Positions 25,040 to 32,525 of a DNA stretch of 44,906 nucleotides are shown in pieces (within the stretch, counting starts at the first letter, position 1; each line of letters begins with the position of its first letter). Under the pieces are notes generated by a model. It was not told the origin of the DNA and ran no database searches. It worked only from the letters and a program-made list of their open reading frames with translations. The translations under genes and the position numbers were made by a program. Origin of the DNA: a filamentous cyanobacterium CCP3 (GTDB lineage Bacteria; Cyanobacteriota; Cyanobacteriia; Phormidesmidales; Phormidesmidaceae); assembly GCA_003022385.1 (NCBI GenBank), contig PYGV01000013.1, forward strand, positions 1 through 44,906. The letters run 5' to 3'.

Positions 25040-25603
25040 TTACTCTAATAGATCAAACAATTTTTCTTCCAAGCTGCCGCGAATCAGCTGAAACTCTTCG
25101 GGGGTCACGACCTCTAGCGTTCCACTGCTGTTGCGGTTGGCAAAAATTAGTAAAGGATCGAGGGGAGTACACAGGGTGTATTCTTCGTCTTCGTAAAAAC
25201 AGGTGGCTAAAATTTGAAACTCTTCGGTGATAGGATTTCCTGCTTCATCGAGTTCATCGAGTTCGAGGGTGAGGCAGTTGTCCTCTTCAGCTTCGGGGAG
25301 TTCTCCGGCGGCGGTCAGCGTAATGGCGGTGCGCTGTAGCATCAGGTTTTGCTCAGCCAGCACGGCCTTAGCCGTCAAAAAAATTTGATCGATATCCTCG
25401 TCCTCGACGTCCATCAAGATGTCGTCATCGTCATCGCCCTGCTGCCAGACAAAGATCTCAATTGGGGCATCGATGGGCAGCAGCAGCAGGTATTCGCGGC
25501 CATTGAGCTGAAAGCTTTGCTCCACCTGGCAGGGCAAAAACCGCCCGGCATCGTCGGTAAGAACGACGGCTGACTCATCGATGGGTTGGGTATTATCCGC
25601 CAT
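25040..25603 (-). CDS. DUF3727/DUF1292-like acidic protein
   Basis: A 187-residue strongly acidic protein. The N-terminal half has DAGRFLPCQVEQSFQLNG and YLLLLPIDAPIEIFVWQ followed by a run of Asp (about residues 56-62). The second half has CLTLELDELDEAGNPI, EEFQILATCFYEDEEYTLC and TPLDPLLIFANRN, the DUF1292/DUF3727 pattern. The family is found in cyanobacteria and chloroplast-bearing lineages and its function is unknown. It lies between ruvX and mltG on the minus strand, and GAG about 10 bases before the ATG is the only ribosome-binding hint. Confidence 0.85.
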   Translation of the reverse strand: MADNTQPIDESAVVLTDDAGRFLPCQVEQSFQLNGREYLLLLPIDAPIEIFVWQQGDDDDDILMDVEDEDIDQIFLTAKAVLAEQNLMLQRTAITLTAAGELPEAEEDNCLTLELDELDEAGNPITEEFQILATCFYEDEEYTLCTPLDPLLIFANRNSSGTLEVVTPEEFQLIRGSLEEKLFDLLE

Positions 25604-25716
25604 GAAGCCACTCTTTTTCTGAATAACCAGGTGCGGACAACGGGGCCGCAGCCCAGCATGAACACTGAACGGTTTTATCAGAATATCCCATCCTGTTACG
25701 TCTATTGGCGACGACC

Positions 25717-26142
25717 TCAGGACGAGCGGCGTTCGTCTAGCCAGCGCTGCAAAATAATAGCGGCGGCTTTGCGATCGACCAGGGCTTTTTCGTGGGCGAC
25801 AGAATGACCAGCAGCCCGCATCAGCTGCTCAGCTTCCACCGAACTCAGTCGTTCGTCTACATAGATAACCGGCAAACCCAGCGCCTGCCCTAGCCCGCCC
25901 GCAACCTTACGCACCTGGCGGGCCTGAAAGCCTTCTTCGCCATCCATGGTCAGCGGCAGACCCACGATCAGCACCTCCACCCGTCGAGCCGAGACAATTT
26001 GCTGAAGATCGGCGACTAGTTCGGCAAAGGAGCGCCGCTGAAGGGTTGTTAGCCCAGTGGCAATCAGACCGGTACCGTCGCAGCCCGCCACGCCAATGCG
26101 CCTGCGGCCAATGTCTAACCCCAAAGCGGAAACAAGCGTCAT
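25717..26142 (-). CDS. ruvX: Putative pre-16S rRNA nuclease / Holliday junction resolvase YqgF
   Basis: A 141-residue RNase H-like nuclease. The first acidic residue is in ALGLDIGRRRIGVAGCD, the second in IVGLPLTMDGEEG, and the C-terminal catalytic segment is DERLSSVEAEQLMRAAG with VDRKAAAIILQRWLDER. The family trims 16S rRNA 5' ends in bacteria and was first named from Holliday-junction homology. The protein has the typical length. It lies 28 bases after the GNAT gene stop, so the two are probably co-transcribed, and is followed by the DUF3727 gene. Confidence 0.92.
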   Translation of the reverse strand: MTLVSALGLDIGRRRIGVAGCDGTGLIATGLTTLQRRSFAELVADLQQIVSARRVEVLIVGLPLTMDGEEGFQARQVRKVAGGLGQALGLPVIYVDERLSSVEAEQLMRAAGHSVAHEKALVDRKAAAIILQRWLDERRSS

Positions 26143-26170
26143 AGCGCTGTAGTCATAGAACCGACAAGGC

Positions 26171-27391
26171 CTAGCGATCGCCCTCAGGGCCAGGGATATC
26201 GGCGCTGCCCTCGGACTTCTGCGGCCCCAGCACTGGCCAGCGGTCGGCCGACCAGGTCATGCGACCGGGAATAGGCTTGCCGGCGGGCTGTAACCCGGTC
26301 AACACGTCGGATAGCTGCAGTCCTTCTAGGGATAGGTGGCGAGCCTCGCGCACCTTGTGCCACACCGATCGCGACAGCAGCAGCGCATGGGACTCAGGAA
26401 TCGCCTGAATTTGGGTAAAACAGGCCTCGCGCTCGGGCTGGTAGTCAAGGGATGTCAGCCGCAGAGACTGAGCCGGGAAGGGCTGCAAAATTTTGACCAT
26501 CTGCGTCATCAGCTCTGGATAGAGCCAGGTGTAAGCCGGATGCACCGTCAGCCCGGCCGTATGCGGCTGCTTGCCATCGCGGGAAATAGCGAGTTTGAAC
26601 TGGCCAATGGCGGCCTTGCGCTGCTGCTCAAAGACGTAGGCGCTGACCGTTTCAACCTGGTTGACCAGGCGATCGGTGGTGGCGCTGACGGTACTCAGTA
26701 GTCCCGTCTTGAAGTCTTGTATTTGGTGATCAAACACCTGCCTAACCAGGGGCGGCATAGACGCCGTATCGAGCTGGTAGAGCAGCTGGGCGTCAGCGTT
26801 GCTGATGGGCAGCAGGTTGGGCAAATCGGGCTCGCGCTGAGCCAGGGCGGCAATTTGCTCGGGCGGCAGCGCCCAGTAGGTGATCTGAGCCAGGGGCTGA
26901 AATCCGTTGAAGCGATAGAGAGCCAGGGCCGATTTGTAGCTGACATCTACTTCTATCATCCAGGTTCTGGCTTCCCACACGGCCTCAAACCCGTGGCGCA
27001 GCAGCCGCGAACCGACATCCATGTAGCCCGAGGTATCTGGAGCAGCGGAGTCGGCCAGGGCGCGACGATTGATTATCACCTGCTCAACCCGCCAGGTGCT
27101 GCGAGTCTGGTTGAACGGGGAGACTTGAATCAGACCGACCAGGCTTTTTTGGCGCTCAGCTACAAAGGTAGTTTGGCTCTGCTGCTGTACCGGACGGGGC
27201 AGCCAGCTCATGACCTTAAGCGGGCCGTACCATCGCCGCTGAAACTCGAGCCATGACACCATGGCCTCGGCGGCATCGCGATCGCCGCCAGCCTCCAGAT
27301 CGTCTGGCTGCCACTGCTTGAGGTCGTCTAAATCGCGGTACTGCAGTGGCCTTACCGTCAGGGTTGGGCCAGGGGTCATCATCGGTGCCAT
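26171..27391 (-). CDS. GNAT-family N-acetyltransferase, two-part protein
   Basis: A 406-residue protein. Residues 10-185 form a GNAT-like domain: LTVRPLQYRDLDDLKQW, then an internal beta strand pair QKSLVGLIQVSPF and a C-terminal IEVDVSYKSALALYRFNGF, which is the usual acetyl-CoA-domain end. Residues 190-406 look like a second, diverged GNAT-type half (HTAGLTVHPAYTWLYPELM and the LRLTSLDYQPE strand). Substrate is unknown. The N terminus has three Met within five residues (27391, 27382, 27379), so the exact start is uncertain. It heads the minus-strand run with ruvX 28 bases downstream. Confidence 0.75.
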   Translation of the reverse strand: MAPMMTPGPTLTVRPLQYRDLDDLKQWQPDDLEAGGDRDAAEAMVSWLEFQRRWYGPLKVMSWLPRPVQQQSQTTFVAERQKSLVGLIQVSPFNQTRSTWRVEQVIINRRALADSAAPDTSGYMDVGSRLLRHGFEAVWEARTWMIEVDVSYKSALALYRFNGFQPLAQITYWALPPEQIAALAQREPDLPNLLPISNADAQLLYQLDTASMPPLVRQVFDHQIQDFKTGLLSTVSATTDRLVNQVETVSAYVFEQQRKAAIGQFKLAISRDGKQPHTAGLTVHPAYTWLYPELMTQMVKILQPFPAQSLRLTSLDYQPEREACFTQIQAIPESHALLLSRSVWHKVREARHLSLEGLQLSDVLTGLQPAGKPIPGRMTWSADRWPVLGPQKSEGSADIPGPEGDR

Positions 27392-27670
27392 AGGATCTCA
27401 AAGATCTGACCTGTATGCCGTCATCCTAGCCGATTTTCCCAATTTCCACACCGAATCTCCACCCGGCGGGCCCGCCGCCTGCCGCCTGTAGAGCCGACAT
27501 TTTTTTCTCTTTTGCGAAGCCTGAGACAGGGCAGCCACCCAAAAATTCACCGTTTACAAAACTTATGATTTAAGCGACGATTGCAACTATAGTTATCAAC
27601 AGCACATGGGCGCAGCGGGTGAGCTGAAGCTGAGCTACAGTAGCCCGACAATCAGTATCTAGGACTTACC

Positions 27671-28591
27671 ATGAGAAATCTTTTAGCCATCGAGCGGTTT
27701 TGCCTGTACGGTCATATCATCGCTATGGCCTTTGGTCTGGCAGGATTACTGTGGGTGGTGCCCCACCCTGGCATCCTAGATTACCTGCCGGCCGGGCACA
27801 CTATGTTTCGGTGGAGCATGGCTGGTGGCGGTGTCGGCTACATTTTGCTGGGCACTCTGGCGGTTGCTCTATATGCCTACCGCACCTTAGGCCTGGGTAC
27901 TCTGCTGACCTTTGCGATCGCAGCCATCGGCATCTCCGTCACCAGCGAGCTGTTGGGCACCAGCACCGGCTTTCCCTTTGGCCACTACAGCTACCTCAAC
28001 GGGCTGGGCTACAAAGTGGCCGGGCTCGTGCCGTTTACGATTCCGCTGTCGTGGTTTTATCTGGGGTTGGCATCCTTTTTGCTGGCTCGCAGCGGTCTGG
28101 CGGCGGGCGGTGGCCCCGGTCGCTACGGCTGGGCGCGATCGCTGGCGGCGGTGCTGCTGGGCTCTGTGCTGCTCACCTCCTGGGACTTTGTGCTCGACCC
28201 GGCCATGAGTCAGACCGCGCTGCCCTTCTGGTACTGGCACCAGCCTGGCGCTTTCTTCGGTATGCCCTATCAAAATTTTGCGGGCTGGCTGGGGACAGGA
28301 ATCGTGTTTATGGGCGTGGCCCTGGGGCTGTGGAAGGCCTTCAAGTTTTCTCCCGAGCTGGATCAGGCTCAGCTCACCCTGCCTTTAGTGGTATACCTGT
28401 CCAACTTTGGTTTCGCTCTGGTCATGAGCCTAGCGGCTGGTTTTTACGTTCCCATTGTCCTAGGTATTTTGACGGGGGCACTGCCTGCTGTGCTGTGCTG
28501 GCGCGCGACCGCCCAGGAGAGCCTGGCCCATGTGGTCCAGCCCGCCCAGGTGGTTGAACCCGTGAATTCGGCCAAGGTAGCTTTGAAGTAG
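27671..28591 (+). CDS. cruF: Carotenoid 1',2'-hydratase-like CruF
   Basis: A 306-residue integral membrane protein with about eight hydrophobic segments, matching the carotenoid-biosynthesis family PF04240. Visible conserved parts are SELLGTSTGFPFGHYSYLNG, VPFTIPLSWFYLG, TSWDFVLDPAMS and WYWHQPGAFFGMPYQNFAGW. In Synechococcus sp. PCC 7002 CruF hydrates the 1',2' end of gamma-carotene derivatives on the way to myxol. The gene is followed on the same strand by cruG after 115 bases, the usual partnership. ATG 27671 lies near AGGACTTACC, a weak ribosome binding site. Confidence 0.9.
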   Translation: MRNLLAIERFCLYGHIIAMAFGLAGLLWVVPHPGILDYLPAGHTMFRWSMAGGGVGYILLGTLAVALYAYRTLGLGTLLTFAIAAIGISVTSELLGTSTGFPFGHYSYLNGLGYKVAGLVPFTIPLSWFYLGLASFLLARSGLAAGGGPGRYGWARSLAAVLLGSVLLTSWDFVLDPAMSQTALPFWYWHQPGAFFGMPYQNFAGWLGTGIVFMGVALGLWKAFKFSPELDQAQLTLPLVVYLSNFGFALVMSLAAGFYVPIVLGILTGALPAVLCWRATAQESLAHVVQPAQVVEPVNSAKVALK

Positions 28592-28706
28592 CACCAACTC
28601 TCGGCTTTTCATCAGGGCTGACTATTTTTGACATCGATACATGATGAAGGGCTGATTTAAGCGGCCAATTCATACCCTATTAGTCTGACTGATTTGAGGT
28701 ACTCCC

Positions 28707-29915
28707 TTGCCCGCTGATGTGGCTGCTCCGTTTCCCTGGTTGAGTGCTGTGGCGGTGGTGCTCCTGGTTGTGCAGGTGCCAATGGTGGCGGTTCTGCTAT
28801 CGCGTCTGTTTCAGGGGCCTTTTCGCCGTCCGCCTCTGGCTCCAGAACCCCCTACCCTTGAGCAACTCGGTGCTGTATCTGTGGTGGTTCCTACGCTCAA
28901 CGAGGCCCACCGTTTGCGCCCCTGCCTGGAGGGTCTGACTCGCCAAAGCTACGAACTGCGCGAGGTGCTAGTTGTCGACAGTCGCTCTACCGATGGCACT
29001 CAGGCGGTAGTCAAGGCCTACCAGGCTGATGACCCTCGCCTGCGGTTGCTCGAAGACGACCCGCTGCCCCAGGGCTGGGTCGGTCGTCCCTGGGCCCTAG
29101 ACTACGGCTTTCGCCACACCGCCGCCGCTAGCACCTGGGTTTTGGGCATTGATGCCGATACTCAGCCTCAGCCTGGTCTGGTAGCCGCCCTGGCTAAAGC
29201 CATGGAGACCGAAGGCTACGATCTGGTATCGCTGGCGCCTCGATTTATCCTCAAGTATCCCGGCGAATTTTGGCTGCAGCCGGCTCTGTTGATGACGCTC
29301 GTCTATCGCTTTGGCCCCGCTGGCAGCCCCAGCGGGGCACCCCAGCGGGTGATGGCCAATGGTCAGTGCTTTATGGTGCGGCGATCGCTGCTAGAGCAGC
29401 TCGATGGGTACCGGTCTGCCTCGGCGTCGTTTTGTGACGACGTTACCCTGGCTCGCTGCGCCGCTGCCCAGGGCGCGAAAGTTGGCTTTTGGGATGGTAG
29501 TCGTCTGCTCAAGGTGCGCATGTACGAGGGCATGGCCGAAACCTGGCGCGAGTGGGGCCGATCCCTCGACCTCAAAGATGCGGCCTCCGCTGCTCAAGTG
29601 TGGTGGGACTTCGCTTTTTTAGCCCTGGTGCAGGGGCTGCCCTGGGCACTGGTGCCAGGGCTGTGGCTGGTGCAGCAGGGGGCTCCAGCAGACTGGTCGC
29701 GGCCACTGCTGCTGCTGTGGGCCATAAACCTGGGCCTGCTCGTCATGCGAGTTGGCCTGCAGGCTGCTGTTGCCTCAGCCTACGACCTGCGCGGGGTACC
29801 CGGAGCCTGGGCCTTTTGGCTGTCGCCACTGGCCGACCCGGTGGCCGTTGTGCGGATTGGCCTGTCTTCGCTGCGGCGGCCTACCCAGTGGCGAGGGCGA
29901 CAGTATTCGACCTAA
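28707..29915 (+). CDS. cruG: Carotenoid glycosyltransferase CruG
   Basis: A 402-residue membrane-anchored GT2 enzyme. An N-terminal hydrophobic segment (about residues 12-32) precedes VSVVVPTLNEAHRLRPCL, LVVDSRSTDGT, and the metal-binding GIDADTQPQP; MANGQCFMVRRSLLEQLDGY and DDVTLARCAAAQGAKVGFWD form the acceptor side. Two or three C-terminal hydrophobic segments anchor it. CruG attaches the sugar to the 2'-hydroxyl of myxol-type carotenoids. TTG 28707 is used as start because GAGG at 28696-28699 is well spaced. It immediately follows cruF, which strongly supports the specific assignment over a general GT2. Confidence 0.85.
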   Translation: MPADVAAPFPWLSAVAVVLLVVQVPMVAVLLSRLFQGPFRRPPLAPEPPTLEQLGAVSVVVPTLNEAHRLRPCLEGLTRQSYELREVLVVDSRSTDGTQAVVKAYQADDPRLRLLEDDPLPQGWVGRPWALDYGFRHTAAASTWVLGIDADTQPQPGLVAALAKAMETEGYDLVSLAPRFILKYPGEFWLQPALLMTLVYRFGPAGSPSGAPQRVMANGQCFMVRRSLLEQLDGYRSASASFCDDVTLARCAAAQGAKVGFWDGSRLLKVRMYEGMAETWREWGRSLDLKDAASAAQVWWDFAFLALVQGLPWALVPGLWLVQQGAPADWSRPLLLLWAINLGLLVMRVGLQAAVASAYDLRGVPGAWAFWLSPLADPVAVVRIGLSSLRRPTQWRGRQYST

Positions 29916-29942
29916 AAAAACTGCCTGAGAATTCAGCTCAGG
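29914..29942 (-). terminator. Compact intrinsic terminator for the CYTH gene
   Basis: On the minus strand CCTGAG (complement of 29937-29942) pairs with CTCAGG (complement of 29924-29929), followed by CAG and a run of seven T (complement of 29914-29920). The CYTH stop codon (29938-29940) is inside the stem, and the cruG stop (29913-29915) overlaps the T run. Confidence 0.75.
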
Positions 29943-30408
29943 TAACCCAGGTGCTGTACGGATGGCGCGCCAGGTTGGAGTTCTGGTAGCGGAGGTCGTA
30001 GGTGACTTCTGCCCCAACCCACTCGGGGAGATCCACGGTTTGGTCGGGGCTAGTCAACTCTACTTCGGCGACAATCAAACCTCGGTTGTCGCCCCAAAAC
30101 TCGTCTATTTCCCAAACTACGTCGCCCAGGGGCAGGCGGTAGCGAGTTTTTTCAACTAAGGGAGGGGTGCAGAGAGTCGCCAGAATGACCTGAGCGTCTT
30201 CTACAGGGATAGGGTATTCAAATTCAGGGCGCACTAAACCTACGGCGGGGCCTTTGAGGGTGAGATACGCGCGATCGCCCGCCTGACGTACCCTCACCGT
30301 CCGGGCATCCTGGGTGGGAATGTAGCCCTGGCGCATGACCTCACCCAGCGCAGCGCGACGCCAGCTGTCACCTACCACCAAAAACTTCCGCTCAATCTCC
30401 TGGCCCAT
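29938..30408 (-). CDS. CYTH-domain protein (triphosphatase/adenylate-cyclase fold)
   Basis: A 156-residue protein beginning MGQEIERKFLV, the ExExK signature of CYTH triphosphate tunnel enzymes. Further motifs are GYIPTQDARTVRVRQAG, AYLTLKGPAVG, RPEFEYPIP, KTRYRLPLG, WEIDEFWGDNRGLIVAEVEL, placing all tunnel-lining charged residues. Bacterial single-domain CYTH proteins of this length commonly hydrolyse inorganic triphosphate; adenylate cyclase (class IV) is also possible. It lies 28 bases after the sds gene on the same strand. Its stop is inside the terminator hairpin shared with the convergent cruG end. Confidence 0.93.
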   Translation of the reverse strand: MGQEIERKFLVVGDSWRRAALGEVMRQGYIPTQDARTVRVRQAGDRAYLTLKGPAVGLVRPEFEYPIPVEDAQVILATLCTPPLVEKTRYRLPLGDVVWEIDEFWGDNRGLIVAEVELTSPDQTVDLPEWVGAEVTYDLRYQNSNLARHPYSTWVT

Positions 30409-30436
30409 CGTTCTGGCCCTTAGTCAATAGGTTGCT

Positions 30437-31408
30437 TTAGGAAATGCGCCGCAGCACATAGCTGGTTAGATCTTGCAGCGCCTGACGAGCGGCGGAGGGC
30501 GGCAAGTGTTCTAGACAGGCGGCGGCCTGACGCGCGTGGTGGGCGGCCAGATCGCGCGATCGCCCGATGCCGCTGCTGCAGTGCACCAGTTCAATCGCCT
30601 GATCAAAGTCAGCCGCCTCAGAAAACTCTCGCTCAATCAGGGTGGTGAGAAAGGGGTGCTCTGCCATGGCATAGAGCACCGGCGCTGTCAGGTTGCCGCT
30701 CTTGAGGTCAGAGCAGGCGGGCTTGCCCAGCACCTCGTCAGAGCTGGTGAAGTCGAGGATGTCATCGACGATTTGAAAGGCCAAGCCCAGATGGCGACCA
30801 TAGTCGTAGAGCTGCTCAATCGCCGTCTCAGGCATTTCGCTGAGCACGCCAGCCGCCTTGGCGCTGTTGGCCATCAGTGAAGCGGTTTTGAAATAGCTCT
30901 TATCTAAATAAGCGTCGATGGAGAGGCTGGTATCAAAGCGGTTTAGCCCCTGCTGAATTTCGCCCTCGGCCAGATCCATAATCACCTGGGAGAGCAGCTT
31001 GACAACTCGCAGGTTGTCGAGGTTGGCCAGGTACCACGACGACTGAGCAAACAAGAAGTCTCCGGCCAGCACCGCAATACGGTTGCCAAAGCTGCTGTGT
31101 ACGGTAGGTACCCCCCGCCGCAGACTGGCCTCATCGACGACGTCGTCATGGACCAGGCTGGCGGTATGAATCATTTCGGTAATTTCGGCCAGGCGACGGT
31201 GCTTAGCCGTGATGTCTTGCCCCGGCAGGGTGGCCTTGGACAACAGCAGCACAATGGCCGGGCGCAACCGCTTGCCTCCAGCCCCAAACAAGTGTTCTGC
31301 CGCCGCCGACAGAATGGGATGCCTCGTCCCAACTAACCCCTTTAGGTTTTGGGTCATTTGGTCAAGGTCGGACTCAACCGGCGCGAAAAGAGAAGTTACT
31401 GAAGTCAT
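30437..31408 (-). CDS. sds: Solanesyl diphosphate synthase (long-chain polyprenyl synthase)
   Basis: A 323-residue all-trans prenyl transferase. The first Asp-rich motif is LVHDDVVDEASLRRG and the second is FQIVDDILDFTSSDE; GAGGKRLRPAIVLLL and SFGNRIAVLAGDFLFAQS are also typical. The enzyme supplies the C45 side chain of plastoquinone (and so of photosynthetic electron carriers). ATG 31408 (MTSVTSLFAPVE) is preferred over the TTG at 31420. The small residue upstream of the first Asp motif is consistent with a long product, but chain length is an inference. CYTH gene follows after 28 bases. Confidence 0.93.
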   Translation of the reverse strand: MTSVTSLFAPVESDLDQMTQNLKGLVGTRHPILSAAAEHLFGAGGKRLRPAIVLLLSKATLPGQDITAKHRRLAEITEMIHTASLVHDDVVDEASLRRGVPTVHSSFGNRIAVLAGDFLFAQSSWYLANLDNLRVVKLLSQVIMDLAEGEIQQGLNRFDTSLSIDAYLDKSYFKTASLMANSAKAAGVLSEMPETAIEQLYDYGRHLGLAFQIVDDILDFTSSDEVLGKPACSDLKSGNLTAPVLYAMAEHPFLTTLIEREFSEAADFDQAIELVHCSSGIGRSRDLAAHHARQAAACLEHLPPSAARQALQDLTSYVLRRIS

Positions 31409-32002
31409 GGACCCCGGCAAGAGCGGTAAAGTTACGAATTTTTACATATTCTATCGTCATTCTAAGGCAAGCCCGGAAAGAGTATTCGTAAAAGCCAGAG
31501 CTTTTCTCGGGCTGTAGACCTTAAACTCTGCTCTGGCAGCGGTTTTGCTCTATGGCTAAAACCTTTGAAACGACAGCATCATGGCGATCGCTGCCGCGAT
31601 CGCAGCAGCGCGTGGAGAAGGCTAAGGTCAATCTTGAGGATGGCCTAAATTTATACCCGTTTGACTTTCAGATTGGCCTCTCGGCTTGAGAATCCCGTGG
31701 TAGACTAAAATTAAGAATTTCTCAAGACAACAGGCAAGTTTTAGACGGCTGCTTTAGCTCGGTTATTGCTTGTTTACTACTTTGAGTCGATCTCGGCGCT
31801 GGGCGGTTTTTCCACCTGTTTTCTGAGCGCCAGGTCGTTTTTATACGGTCTAAGGGTGAGTTATCTCGCCCCAAATAGTCGTCGGGCAAAGTTCCTTCTC
31901 TAGAGAAGGGATAGGTTTGCGCATCCTTTCGGCTGCTGCTAAATCCAGCTTGCCCACCCAACGTTGCCGGGCTCTATTGCTTACTTACTACCTCTGTTGA
32001 CC
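31409..32002. other. Spacer between sds and a small membrane ORF
   Basis: A 594-base region between divergent transcripts. It holds a 45-codon plus-strand ORF (31552-31689) with HIP1 octamers within its sequence and no clear ribosome binding site; I do not call it a gene. A perfect 16-bp palindrome CCTTCTCTAGAGAAGG lies at 31894-31909. The remainder is pyrimidine-rich without credible ORFs. Confidence 0.4.
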
Positions 32003-32122
32003 ATGACTTACGCTTCCTCCTTATGGGTTATTCCACTGCTGGCGATCGTTTATTTACTGGTGGTCTATGGTGCGCTGCTGCTGGCTAAGTATGCCAGTAC
32101 CTCACGCCGCACCGAAGGCTAA
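32003..32122 (+). CDS. Candidate 39-residue single-pass membrane protein
   Basis: ATG 32003 to TAA 32122. The predicted product has a short N terminus (MTYASSLWV), one hydrophobic helix (about residues 8-29, IPLLAIVYLLVVYGALLLA) and a basic, Ser/Thr-rich tail (KYASTSRRTEG). Such proteins in cyanobacteria are often small photosynthetic or respiratory complex subunits, but this one does not match PetG/L/M/N, PsaI/J/M or the Psb low-mass subunits that I can recall. There is no strong ribosome binding site. Length, topology and clean helix make it a plausible gene too small for routine gene finding; function unknown. Confidence 0.5.
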   Translation: MTYASSLWVIPLLAIVYLLVVYGALLLAKYASTSRRTEG

Positions 32123-32146
32123 GTACGTGGGTTGGCCAATTCAAAT

Positions 32147-32210
32147 GTAGGATGGGTTAGCGATAGCGTAACCCATGCGGGCGTTGGGTTTCGTGCCTCA
32201 ACCCAACTAC
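32147..32210. repeat. Dispersed cyanobacterial double-hairpin repeat
   Basis: Starts GTAGGATGGGTTAGCG and ends AACCCAACTAC, with outer GTAG/CTAC. Hairpin 1: ATGGGTTA (32152-32159) with TAACCCAT (32169-32176). Hairpin 2: GTTGGGTT (32183-32190) with AACCCAAC (32200-32207). This is a common type of intergenic palindromic repeat in cyanobacteria; a degenerate copy is at 21557-21632. Confidence 0.65.
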
Positions 32211-32467
32211 ATCGACTTATATTTAATTGCGATTGCCTACTTGCCAAAGGCTAAACGGTGAAGAGTATTTCATCTCTACAAACGTCTCCTTTGTGGCGGC
32301 AAATTCGCCCTGCTGGGCCTGCTGCGGTAGAACTCTGATTTGAGCTAGAACACCCTAAGGCCGCTTCGGGATTCGTCGTCAACCGTAGCCGCAATCCTGA
32401 CTTACTCACTACTGCTACGCCCGGCCCATAAACCAGCCTGGGCTCCGTCAAGGATCAAATTATGTCA

Positions 32468-32494
32468 GGGAGGCTATCCCAAGCATAGCCTCCC
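32468..32494 (-). terminator. Stem-loop downstream of murI
   Basis: GGGAGGCTAT (32468-32477) pairs perfectly with ATAGCCTCCC (32485-32494), a 10-bp stem with a 7-base loop, 31 bases after the murI stop on the minus strand. No T run follows, so it may act as a processing or stabilising hairpin rather than a classic terminator. Confidence 0.45.
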
Positions 32495-32496
32495 TC

Positions 32497-32517
32497 AGGG
32501 TGCATTGCTCGCGCAAT
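32497..32517. repeat. Partial GGTGCATT repeat
   Basis: AGGGTGCATTGCTCGCGCAA resembles the repeat at 17198-17232 read from its other strand (GGTGCATTGCTAGCGCGAAT). Inner ATTGC/GCAAT can pair. It lies 8 bases from the murI stop. Confidence 0.4.
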
Positions 32518-32525
32518 AACGTCCC

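Larger units (their letters stand above)
32211..32525. other. Spacer downstream of murI
   Basis: A 315-base region between the dispersed repeat and the murI stop. It contains a stem-loop next to murI (32468-32494) and a partial GGTGCATT repeat (32497-32517). No credible ORF. Confidence 0.45.

Noticed and set aside
31722-31961. 79-codon minus-strand ORF between sds and murI
   Set aside because: Low-complexity, charged sequence without ribosome binding site or family, and it contains the 16-bp palindrome.
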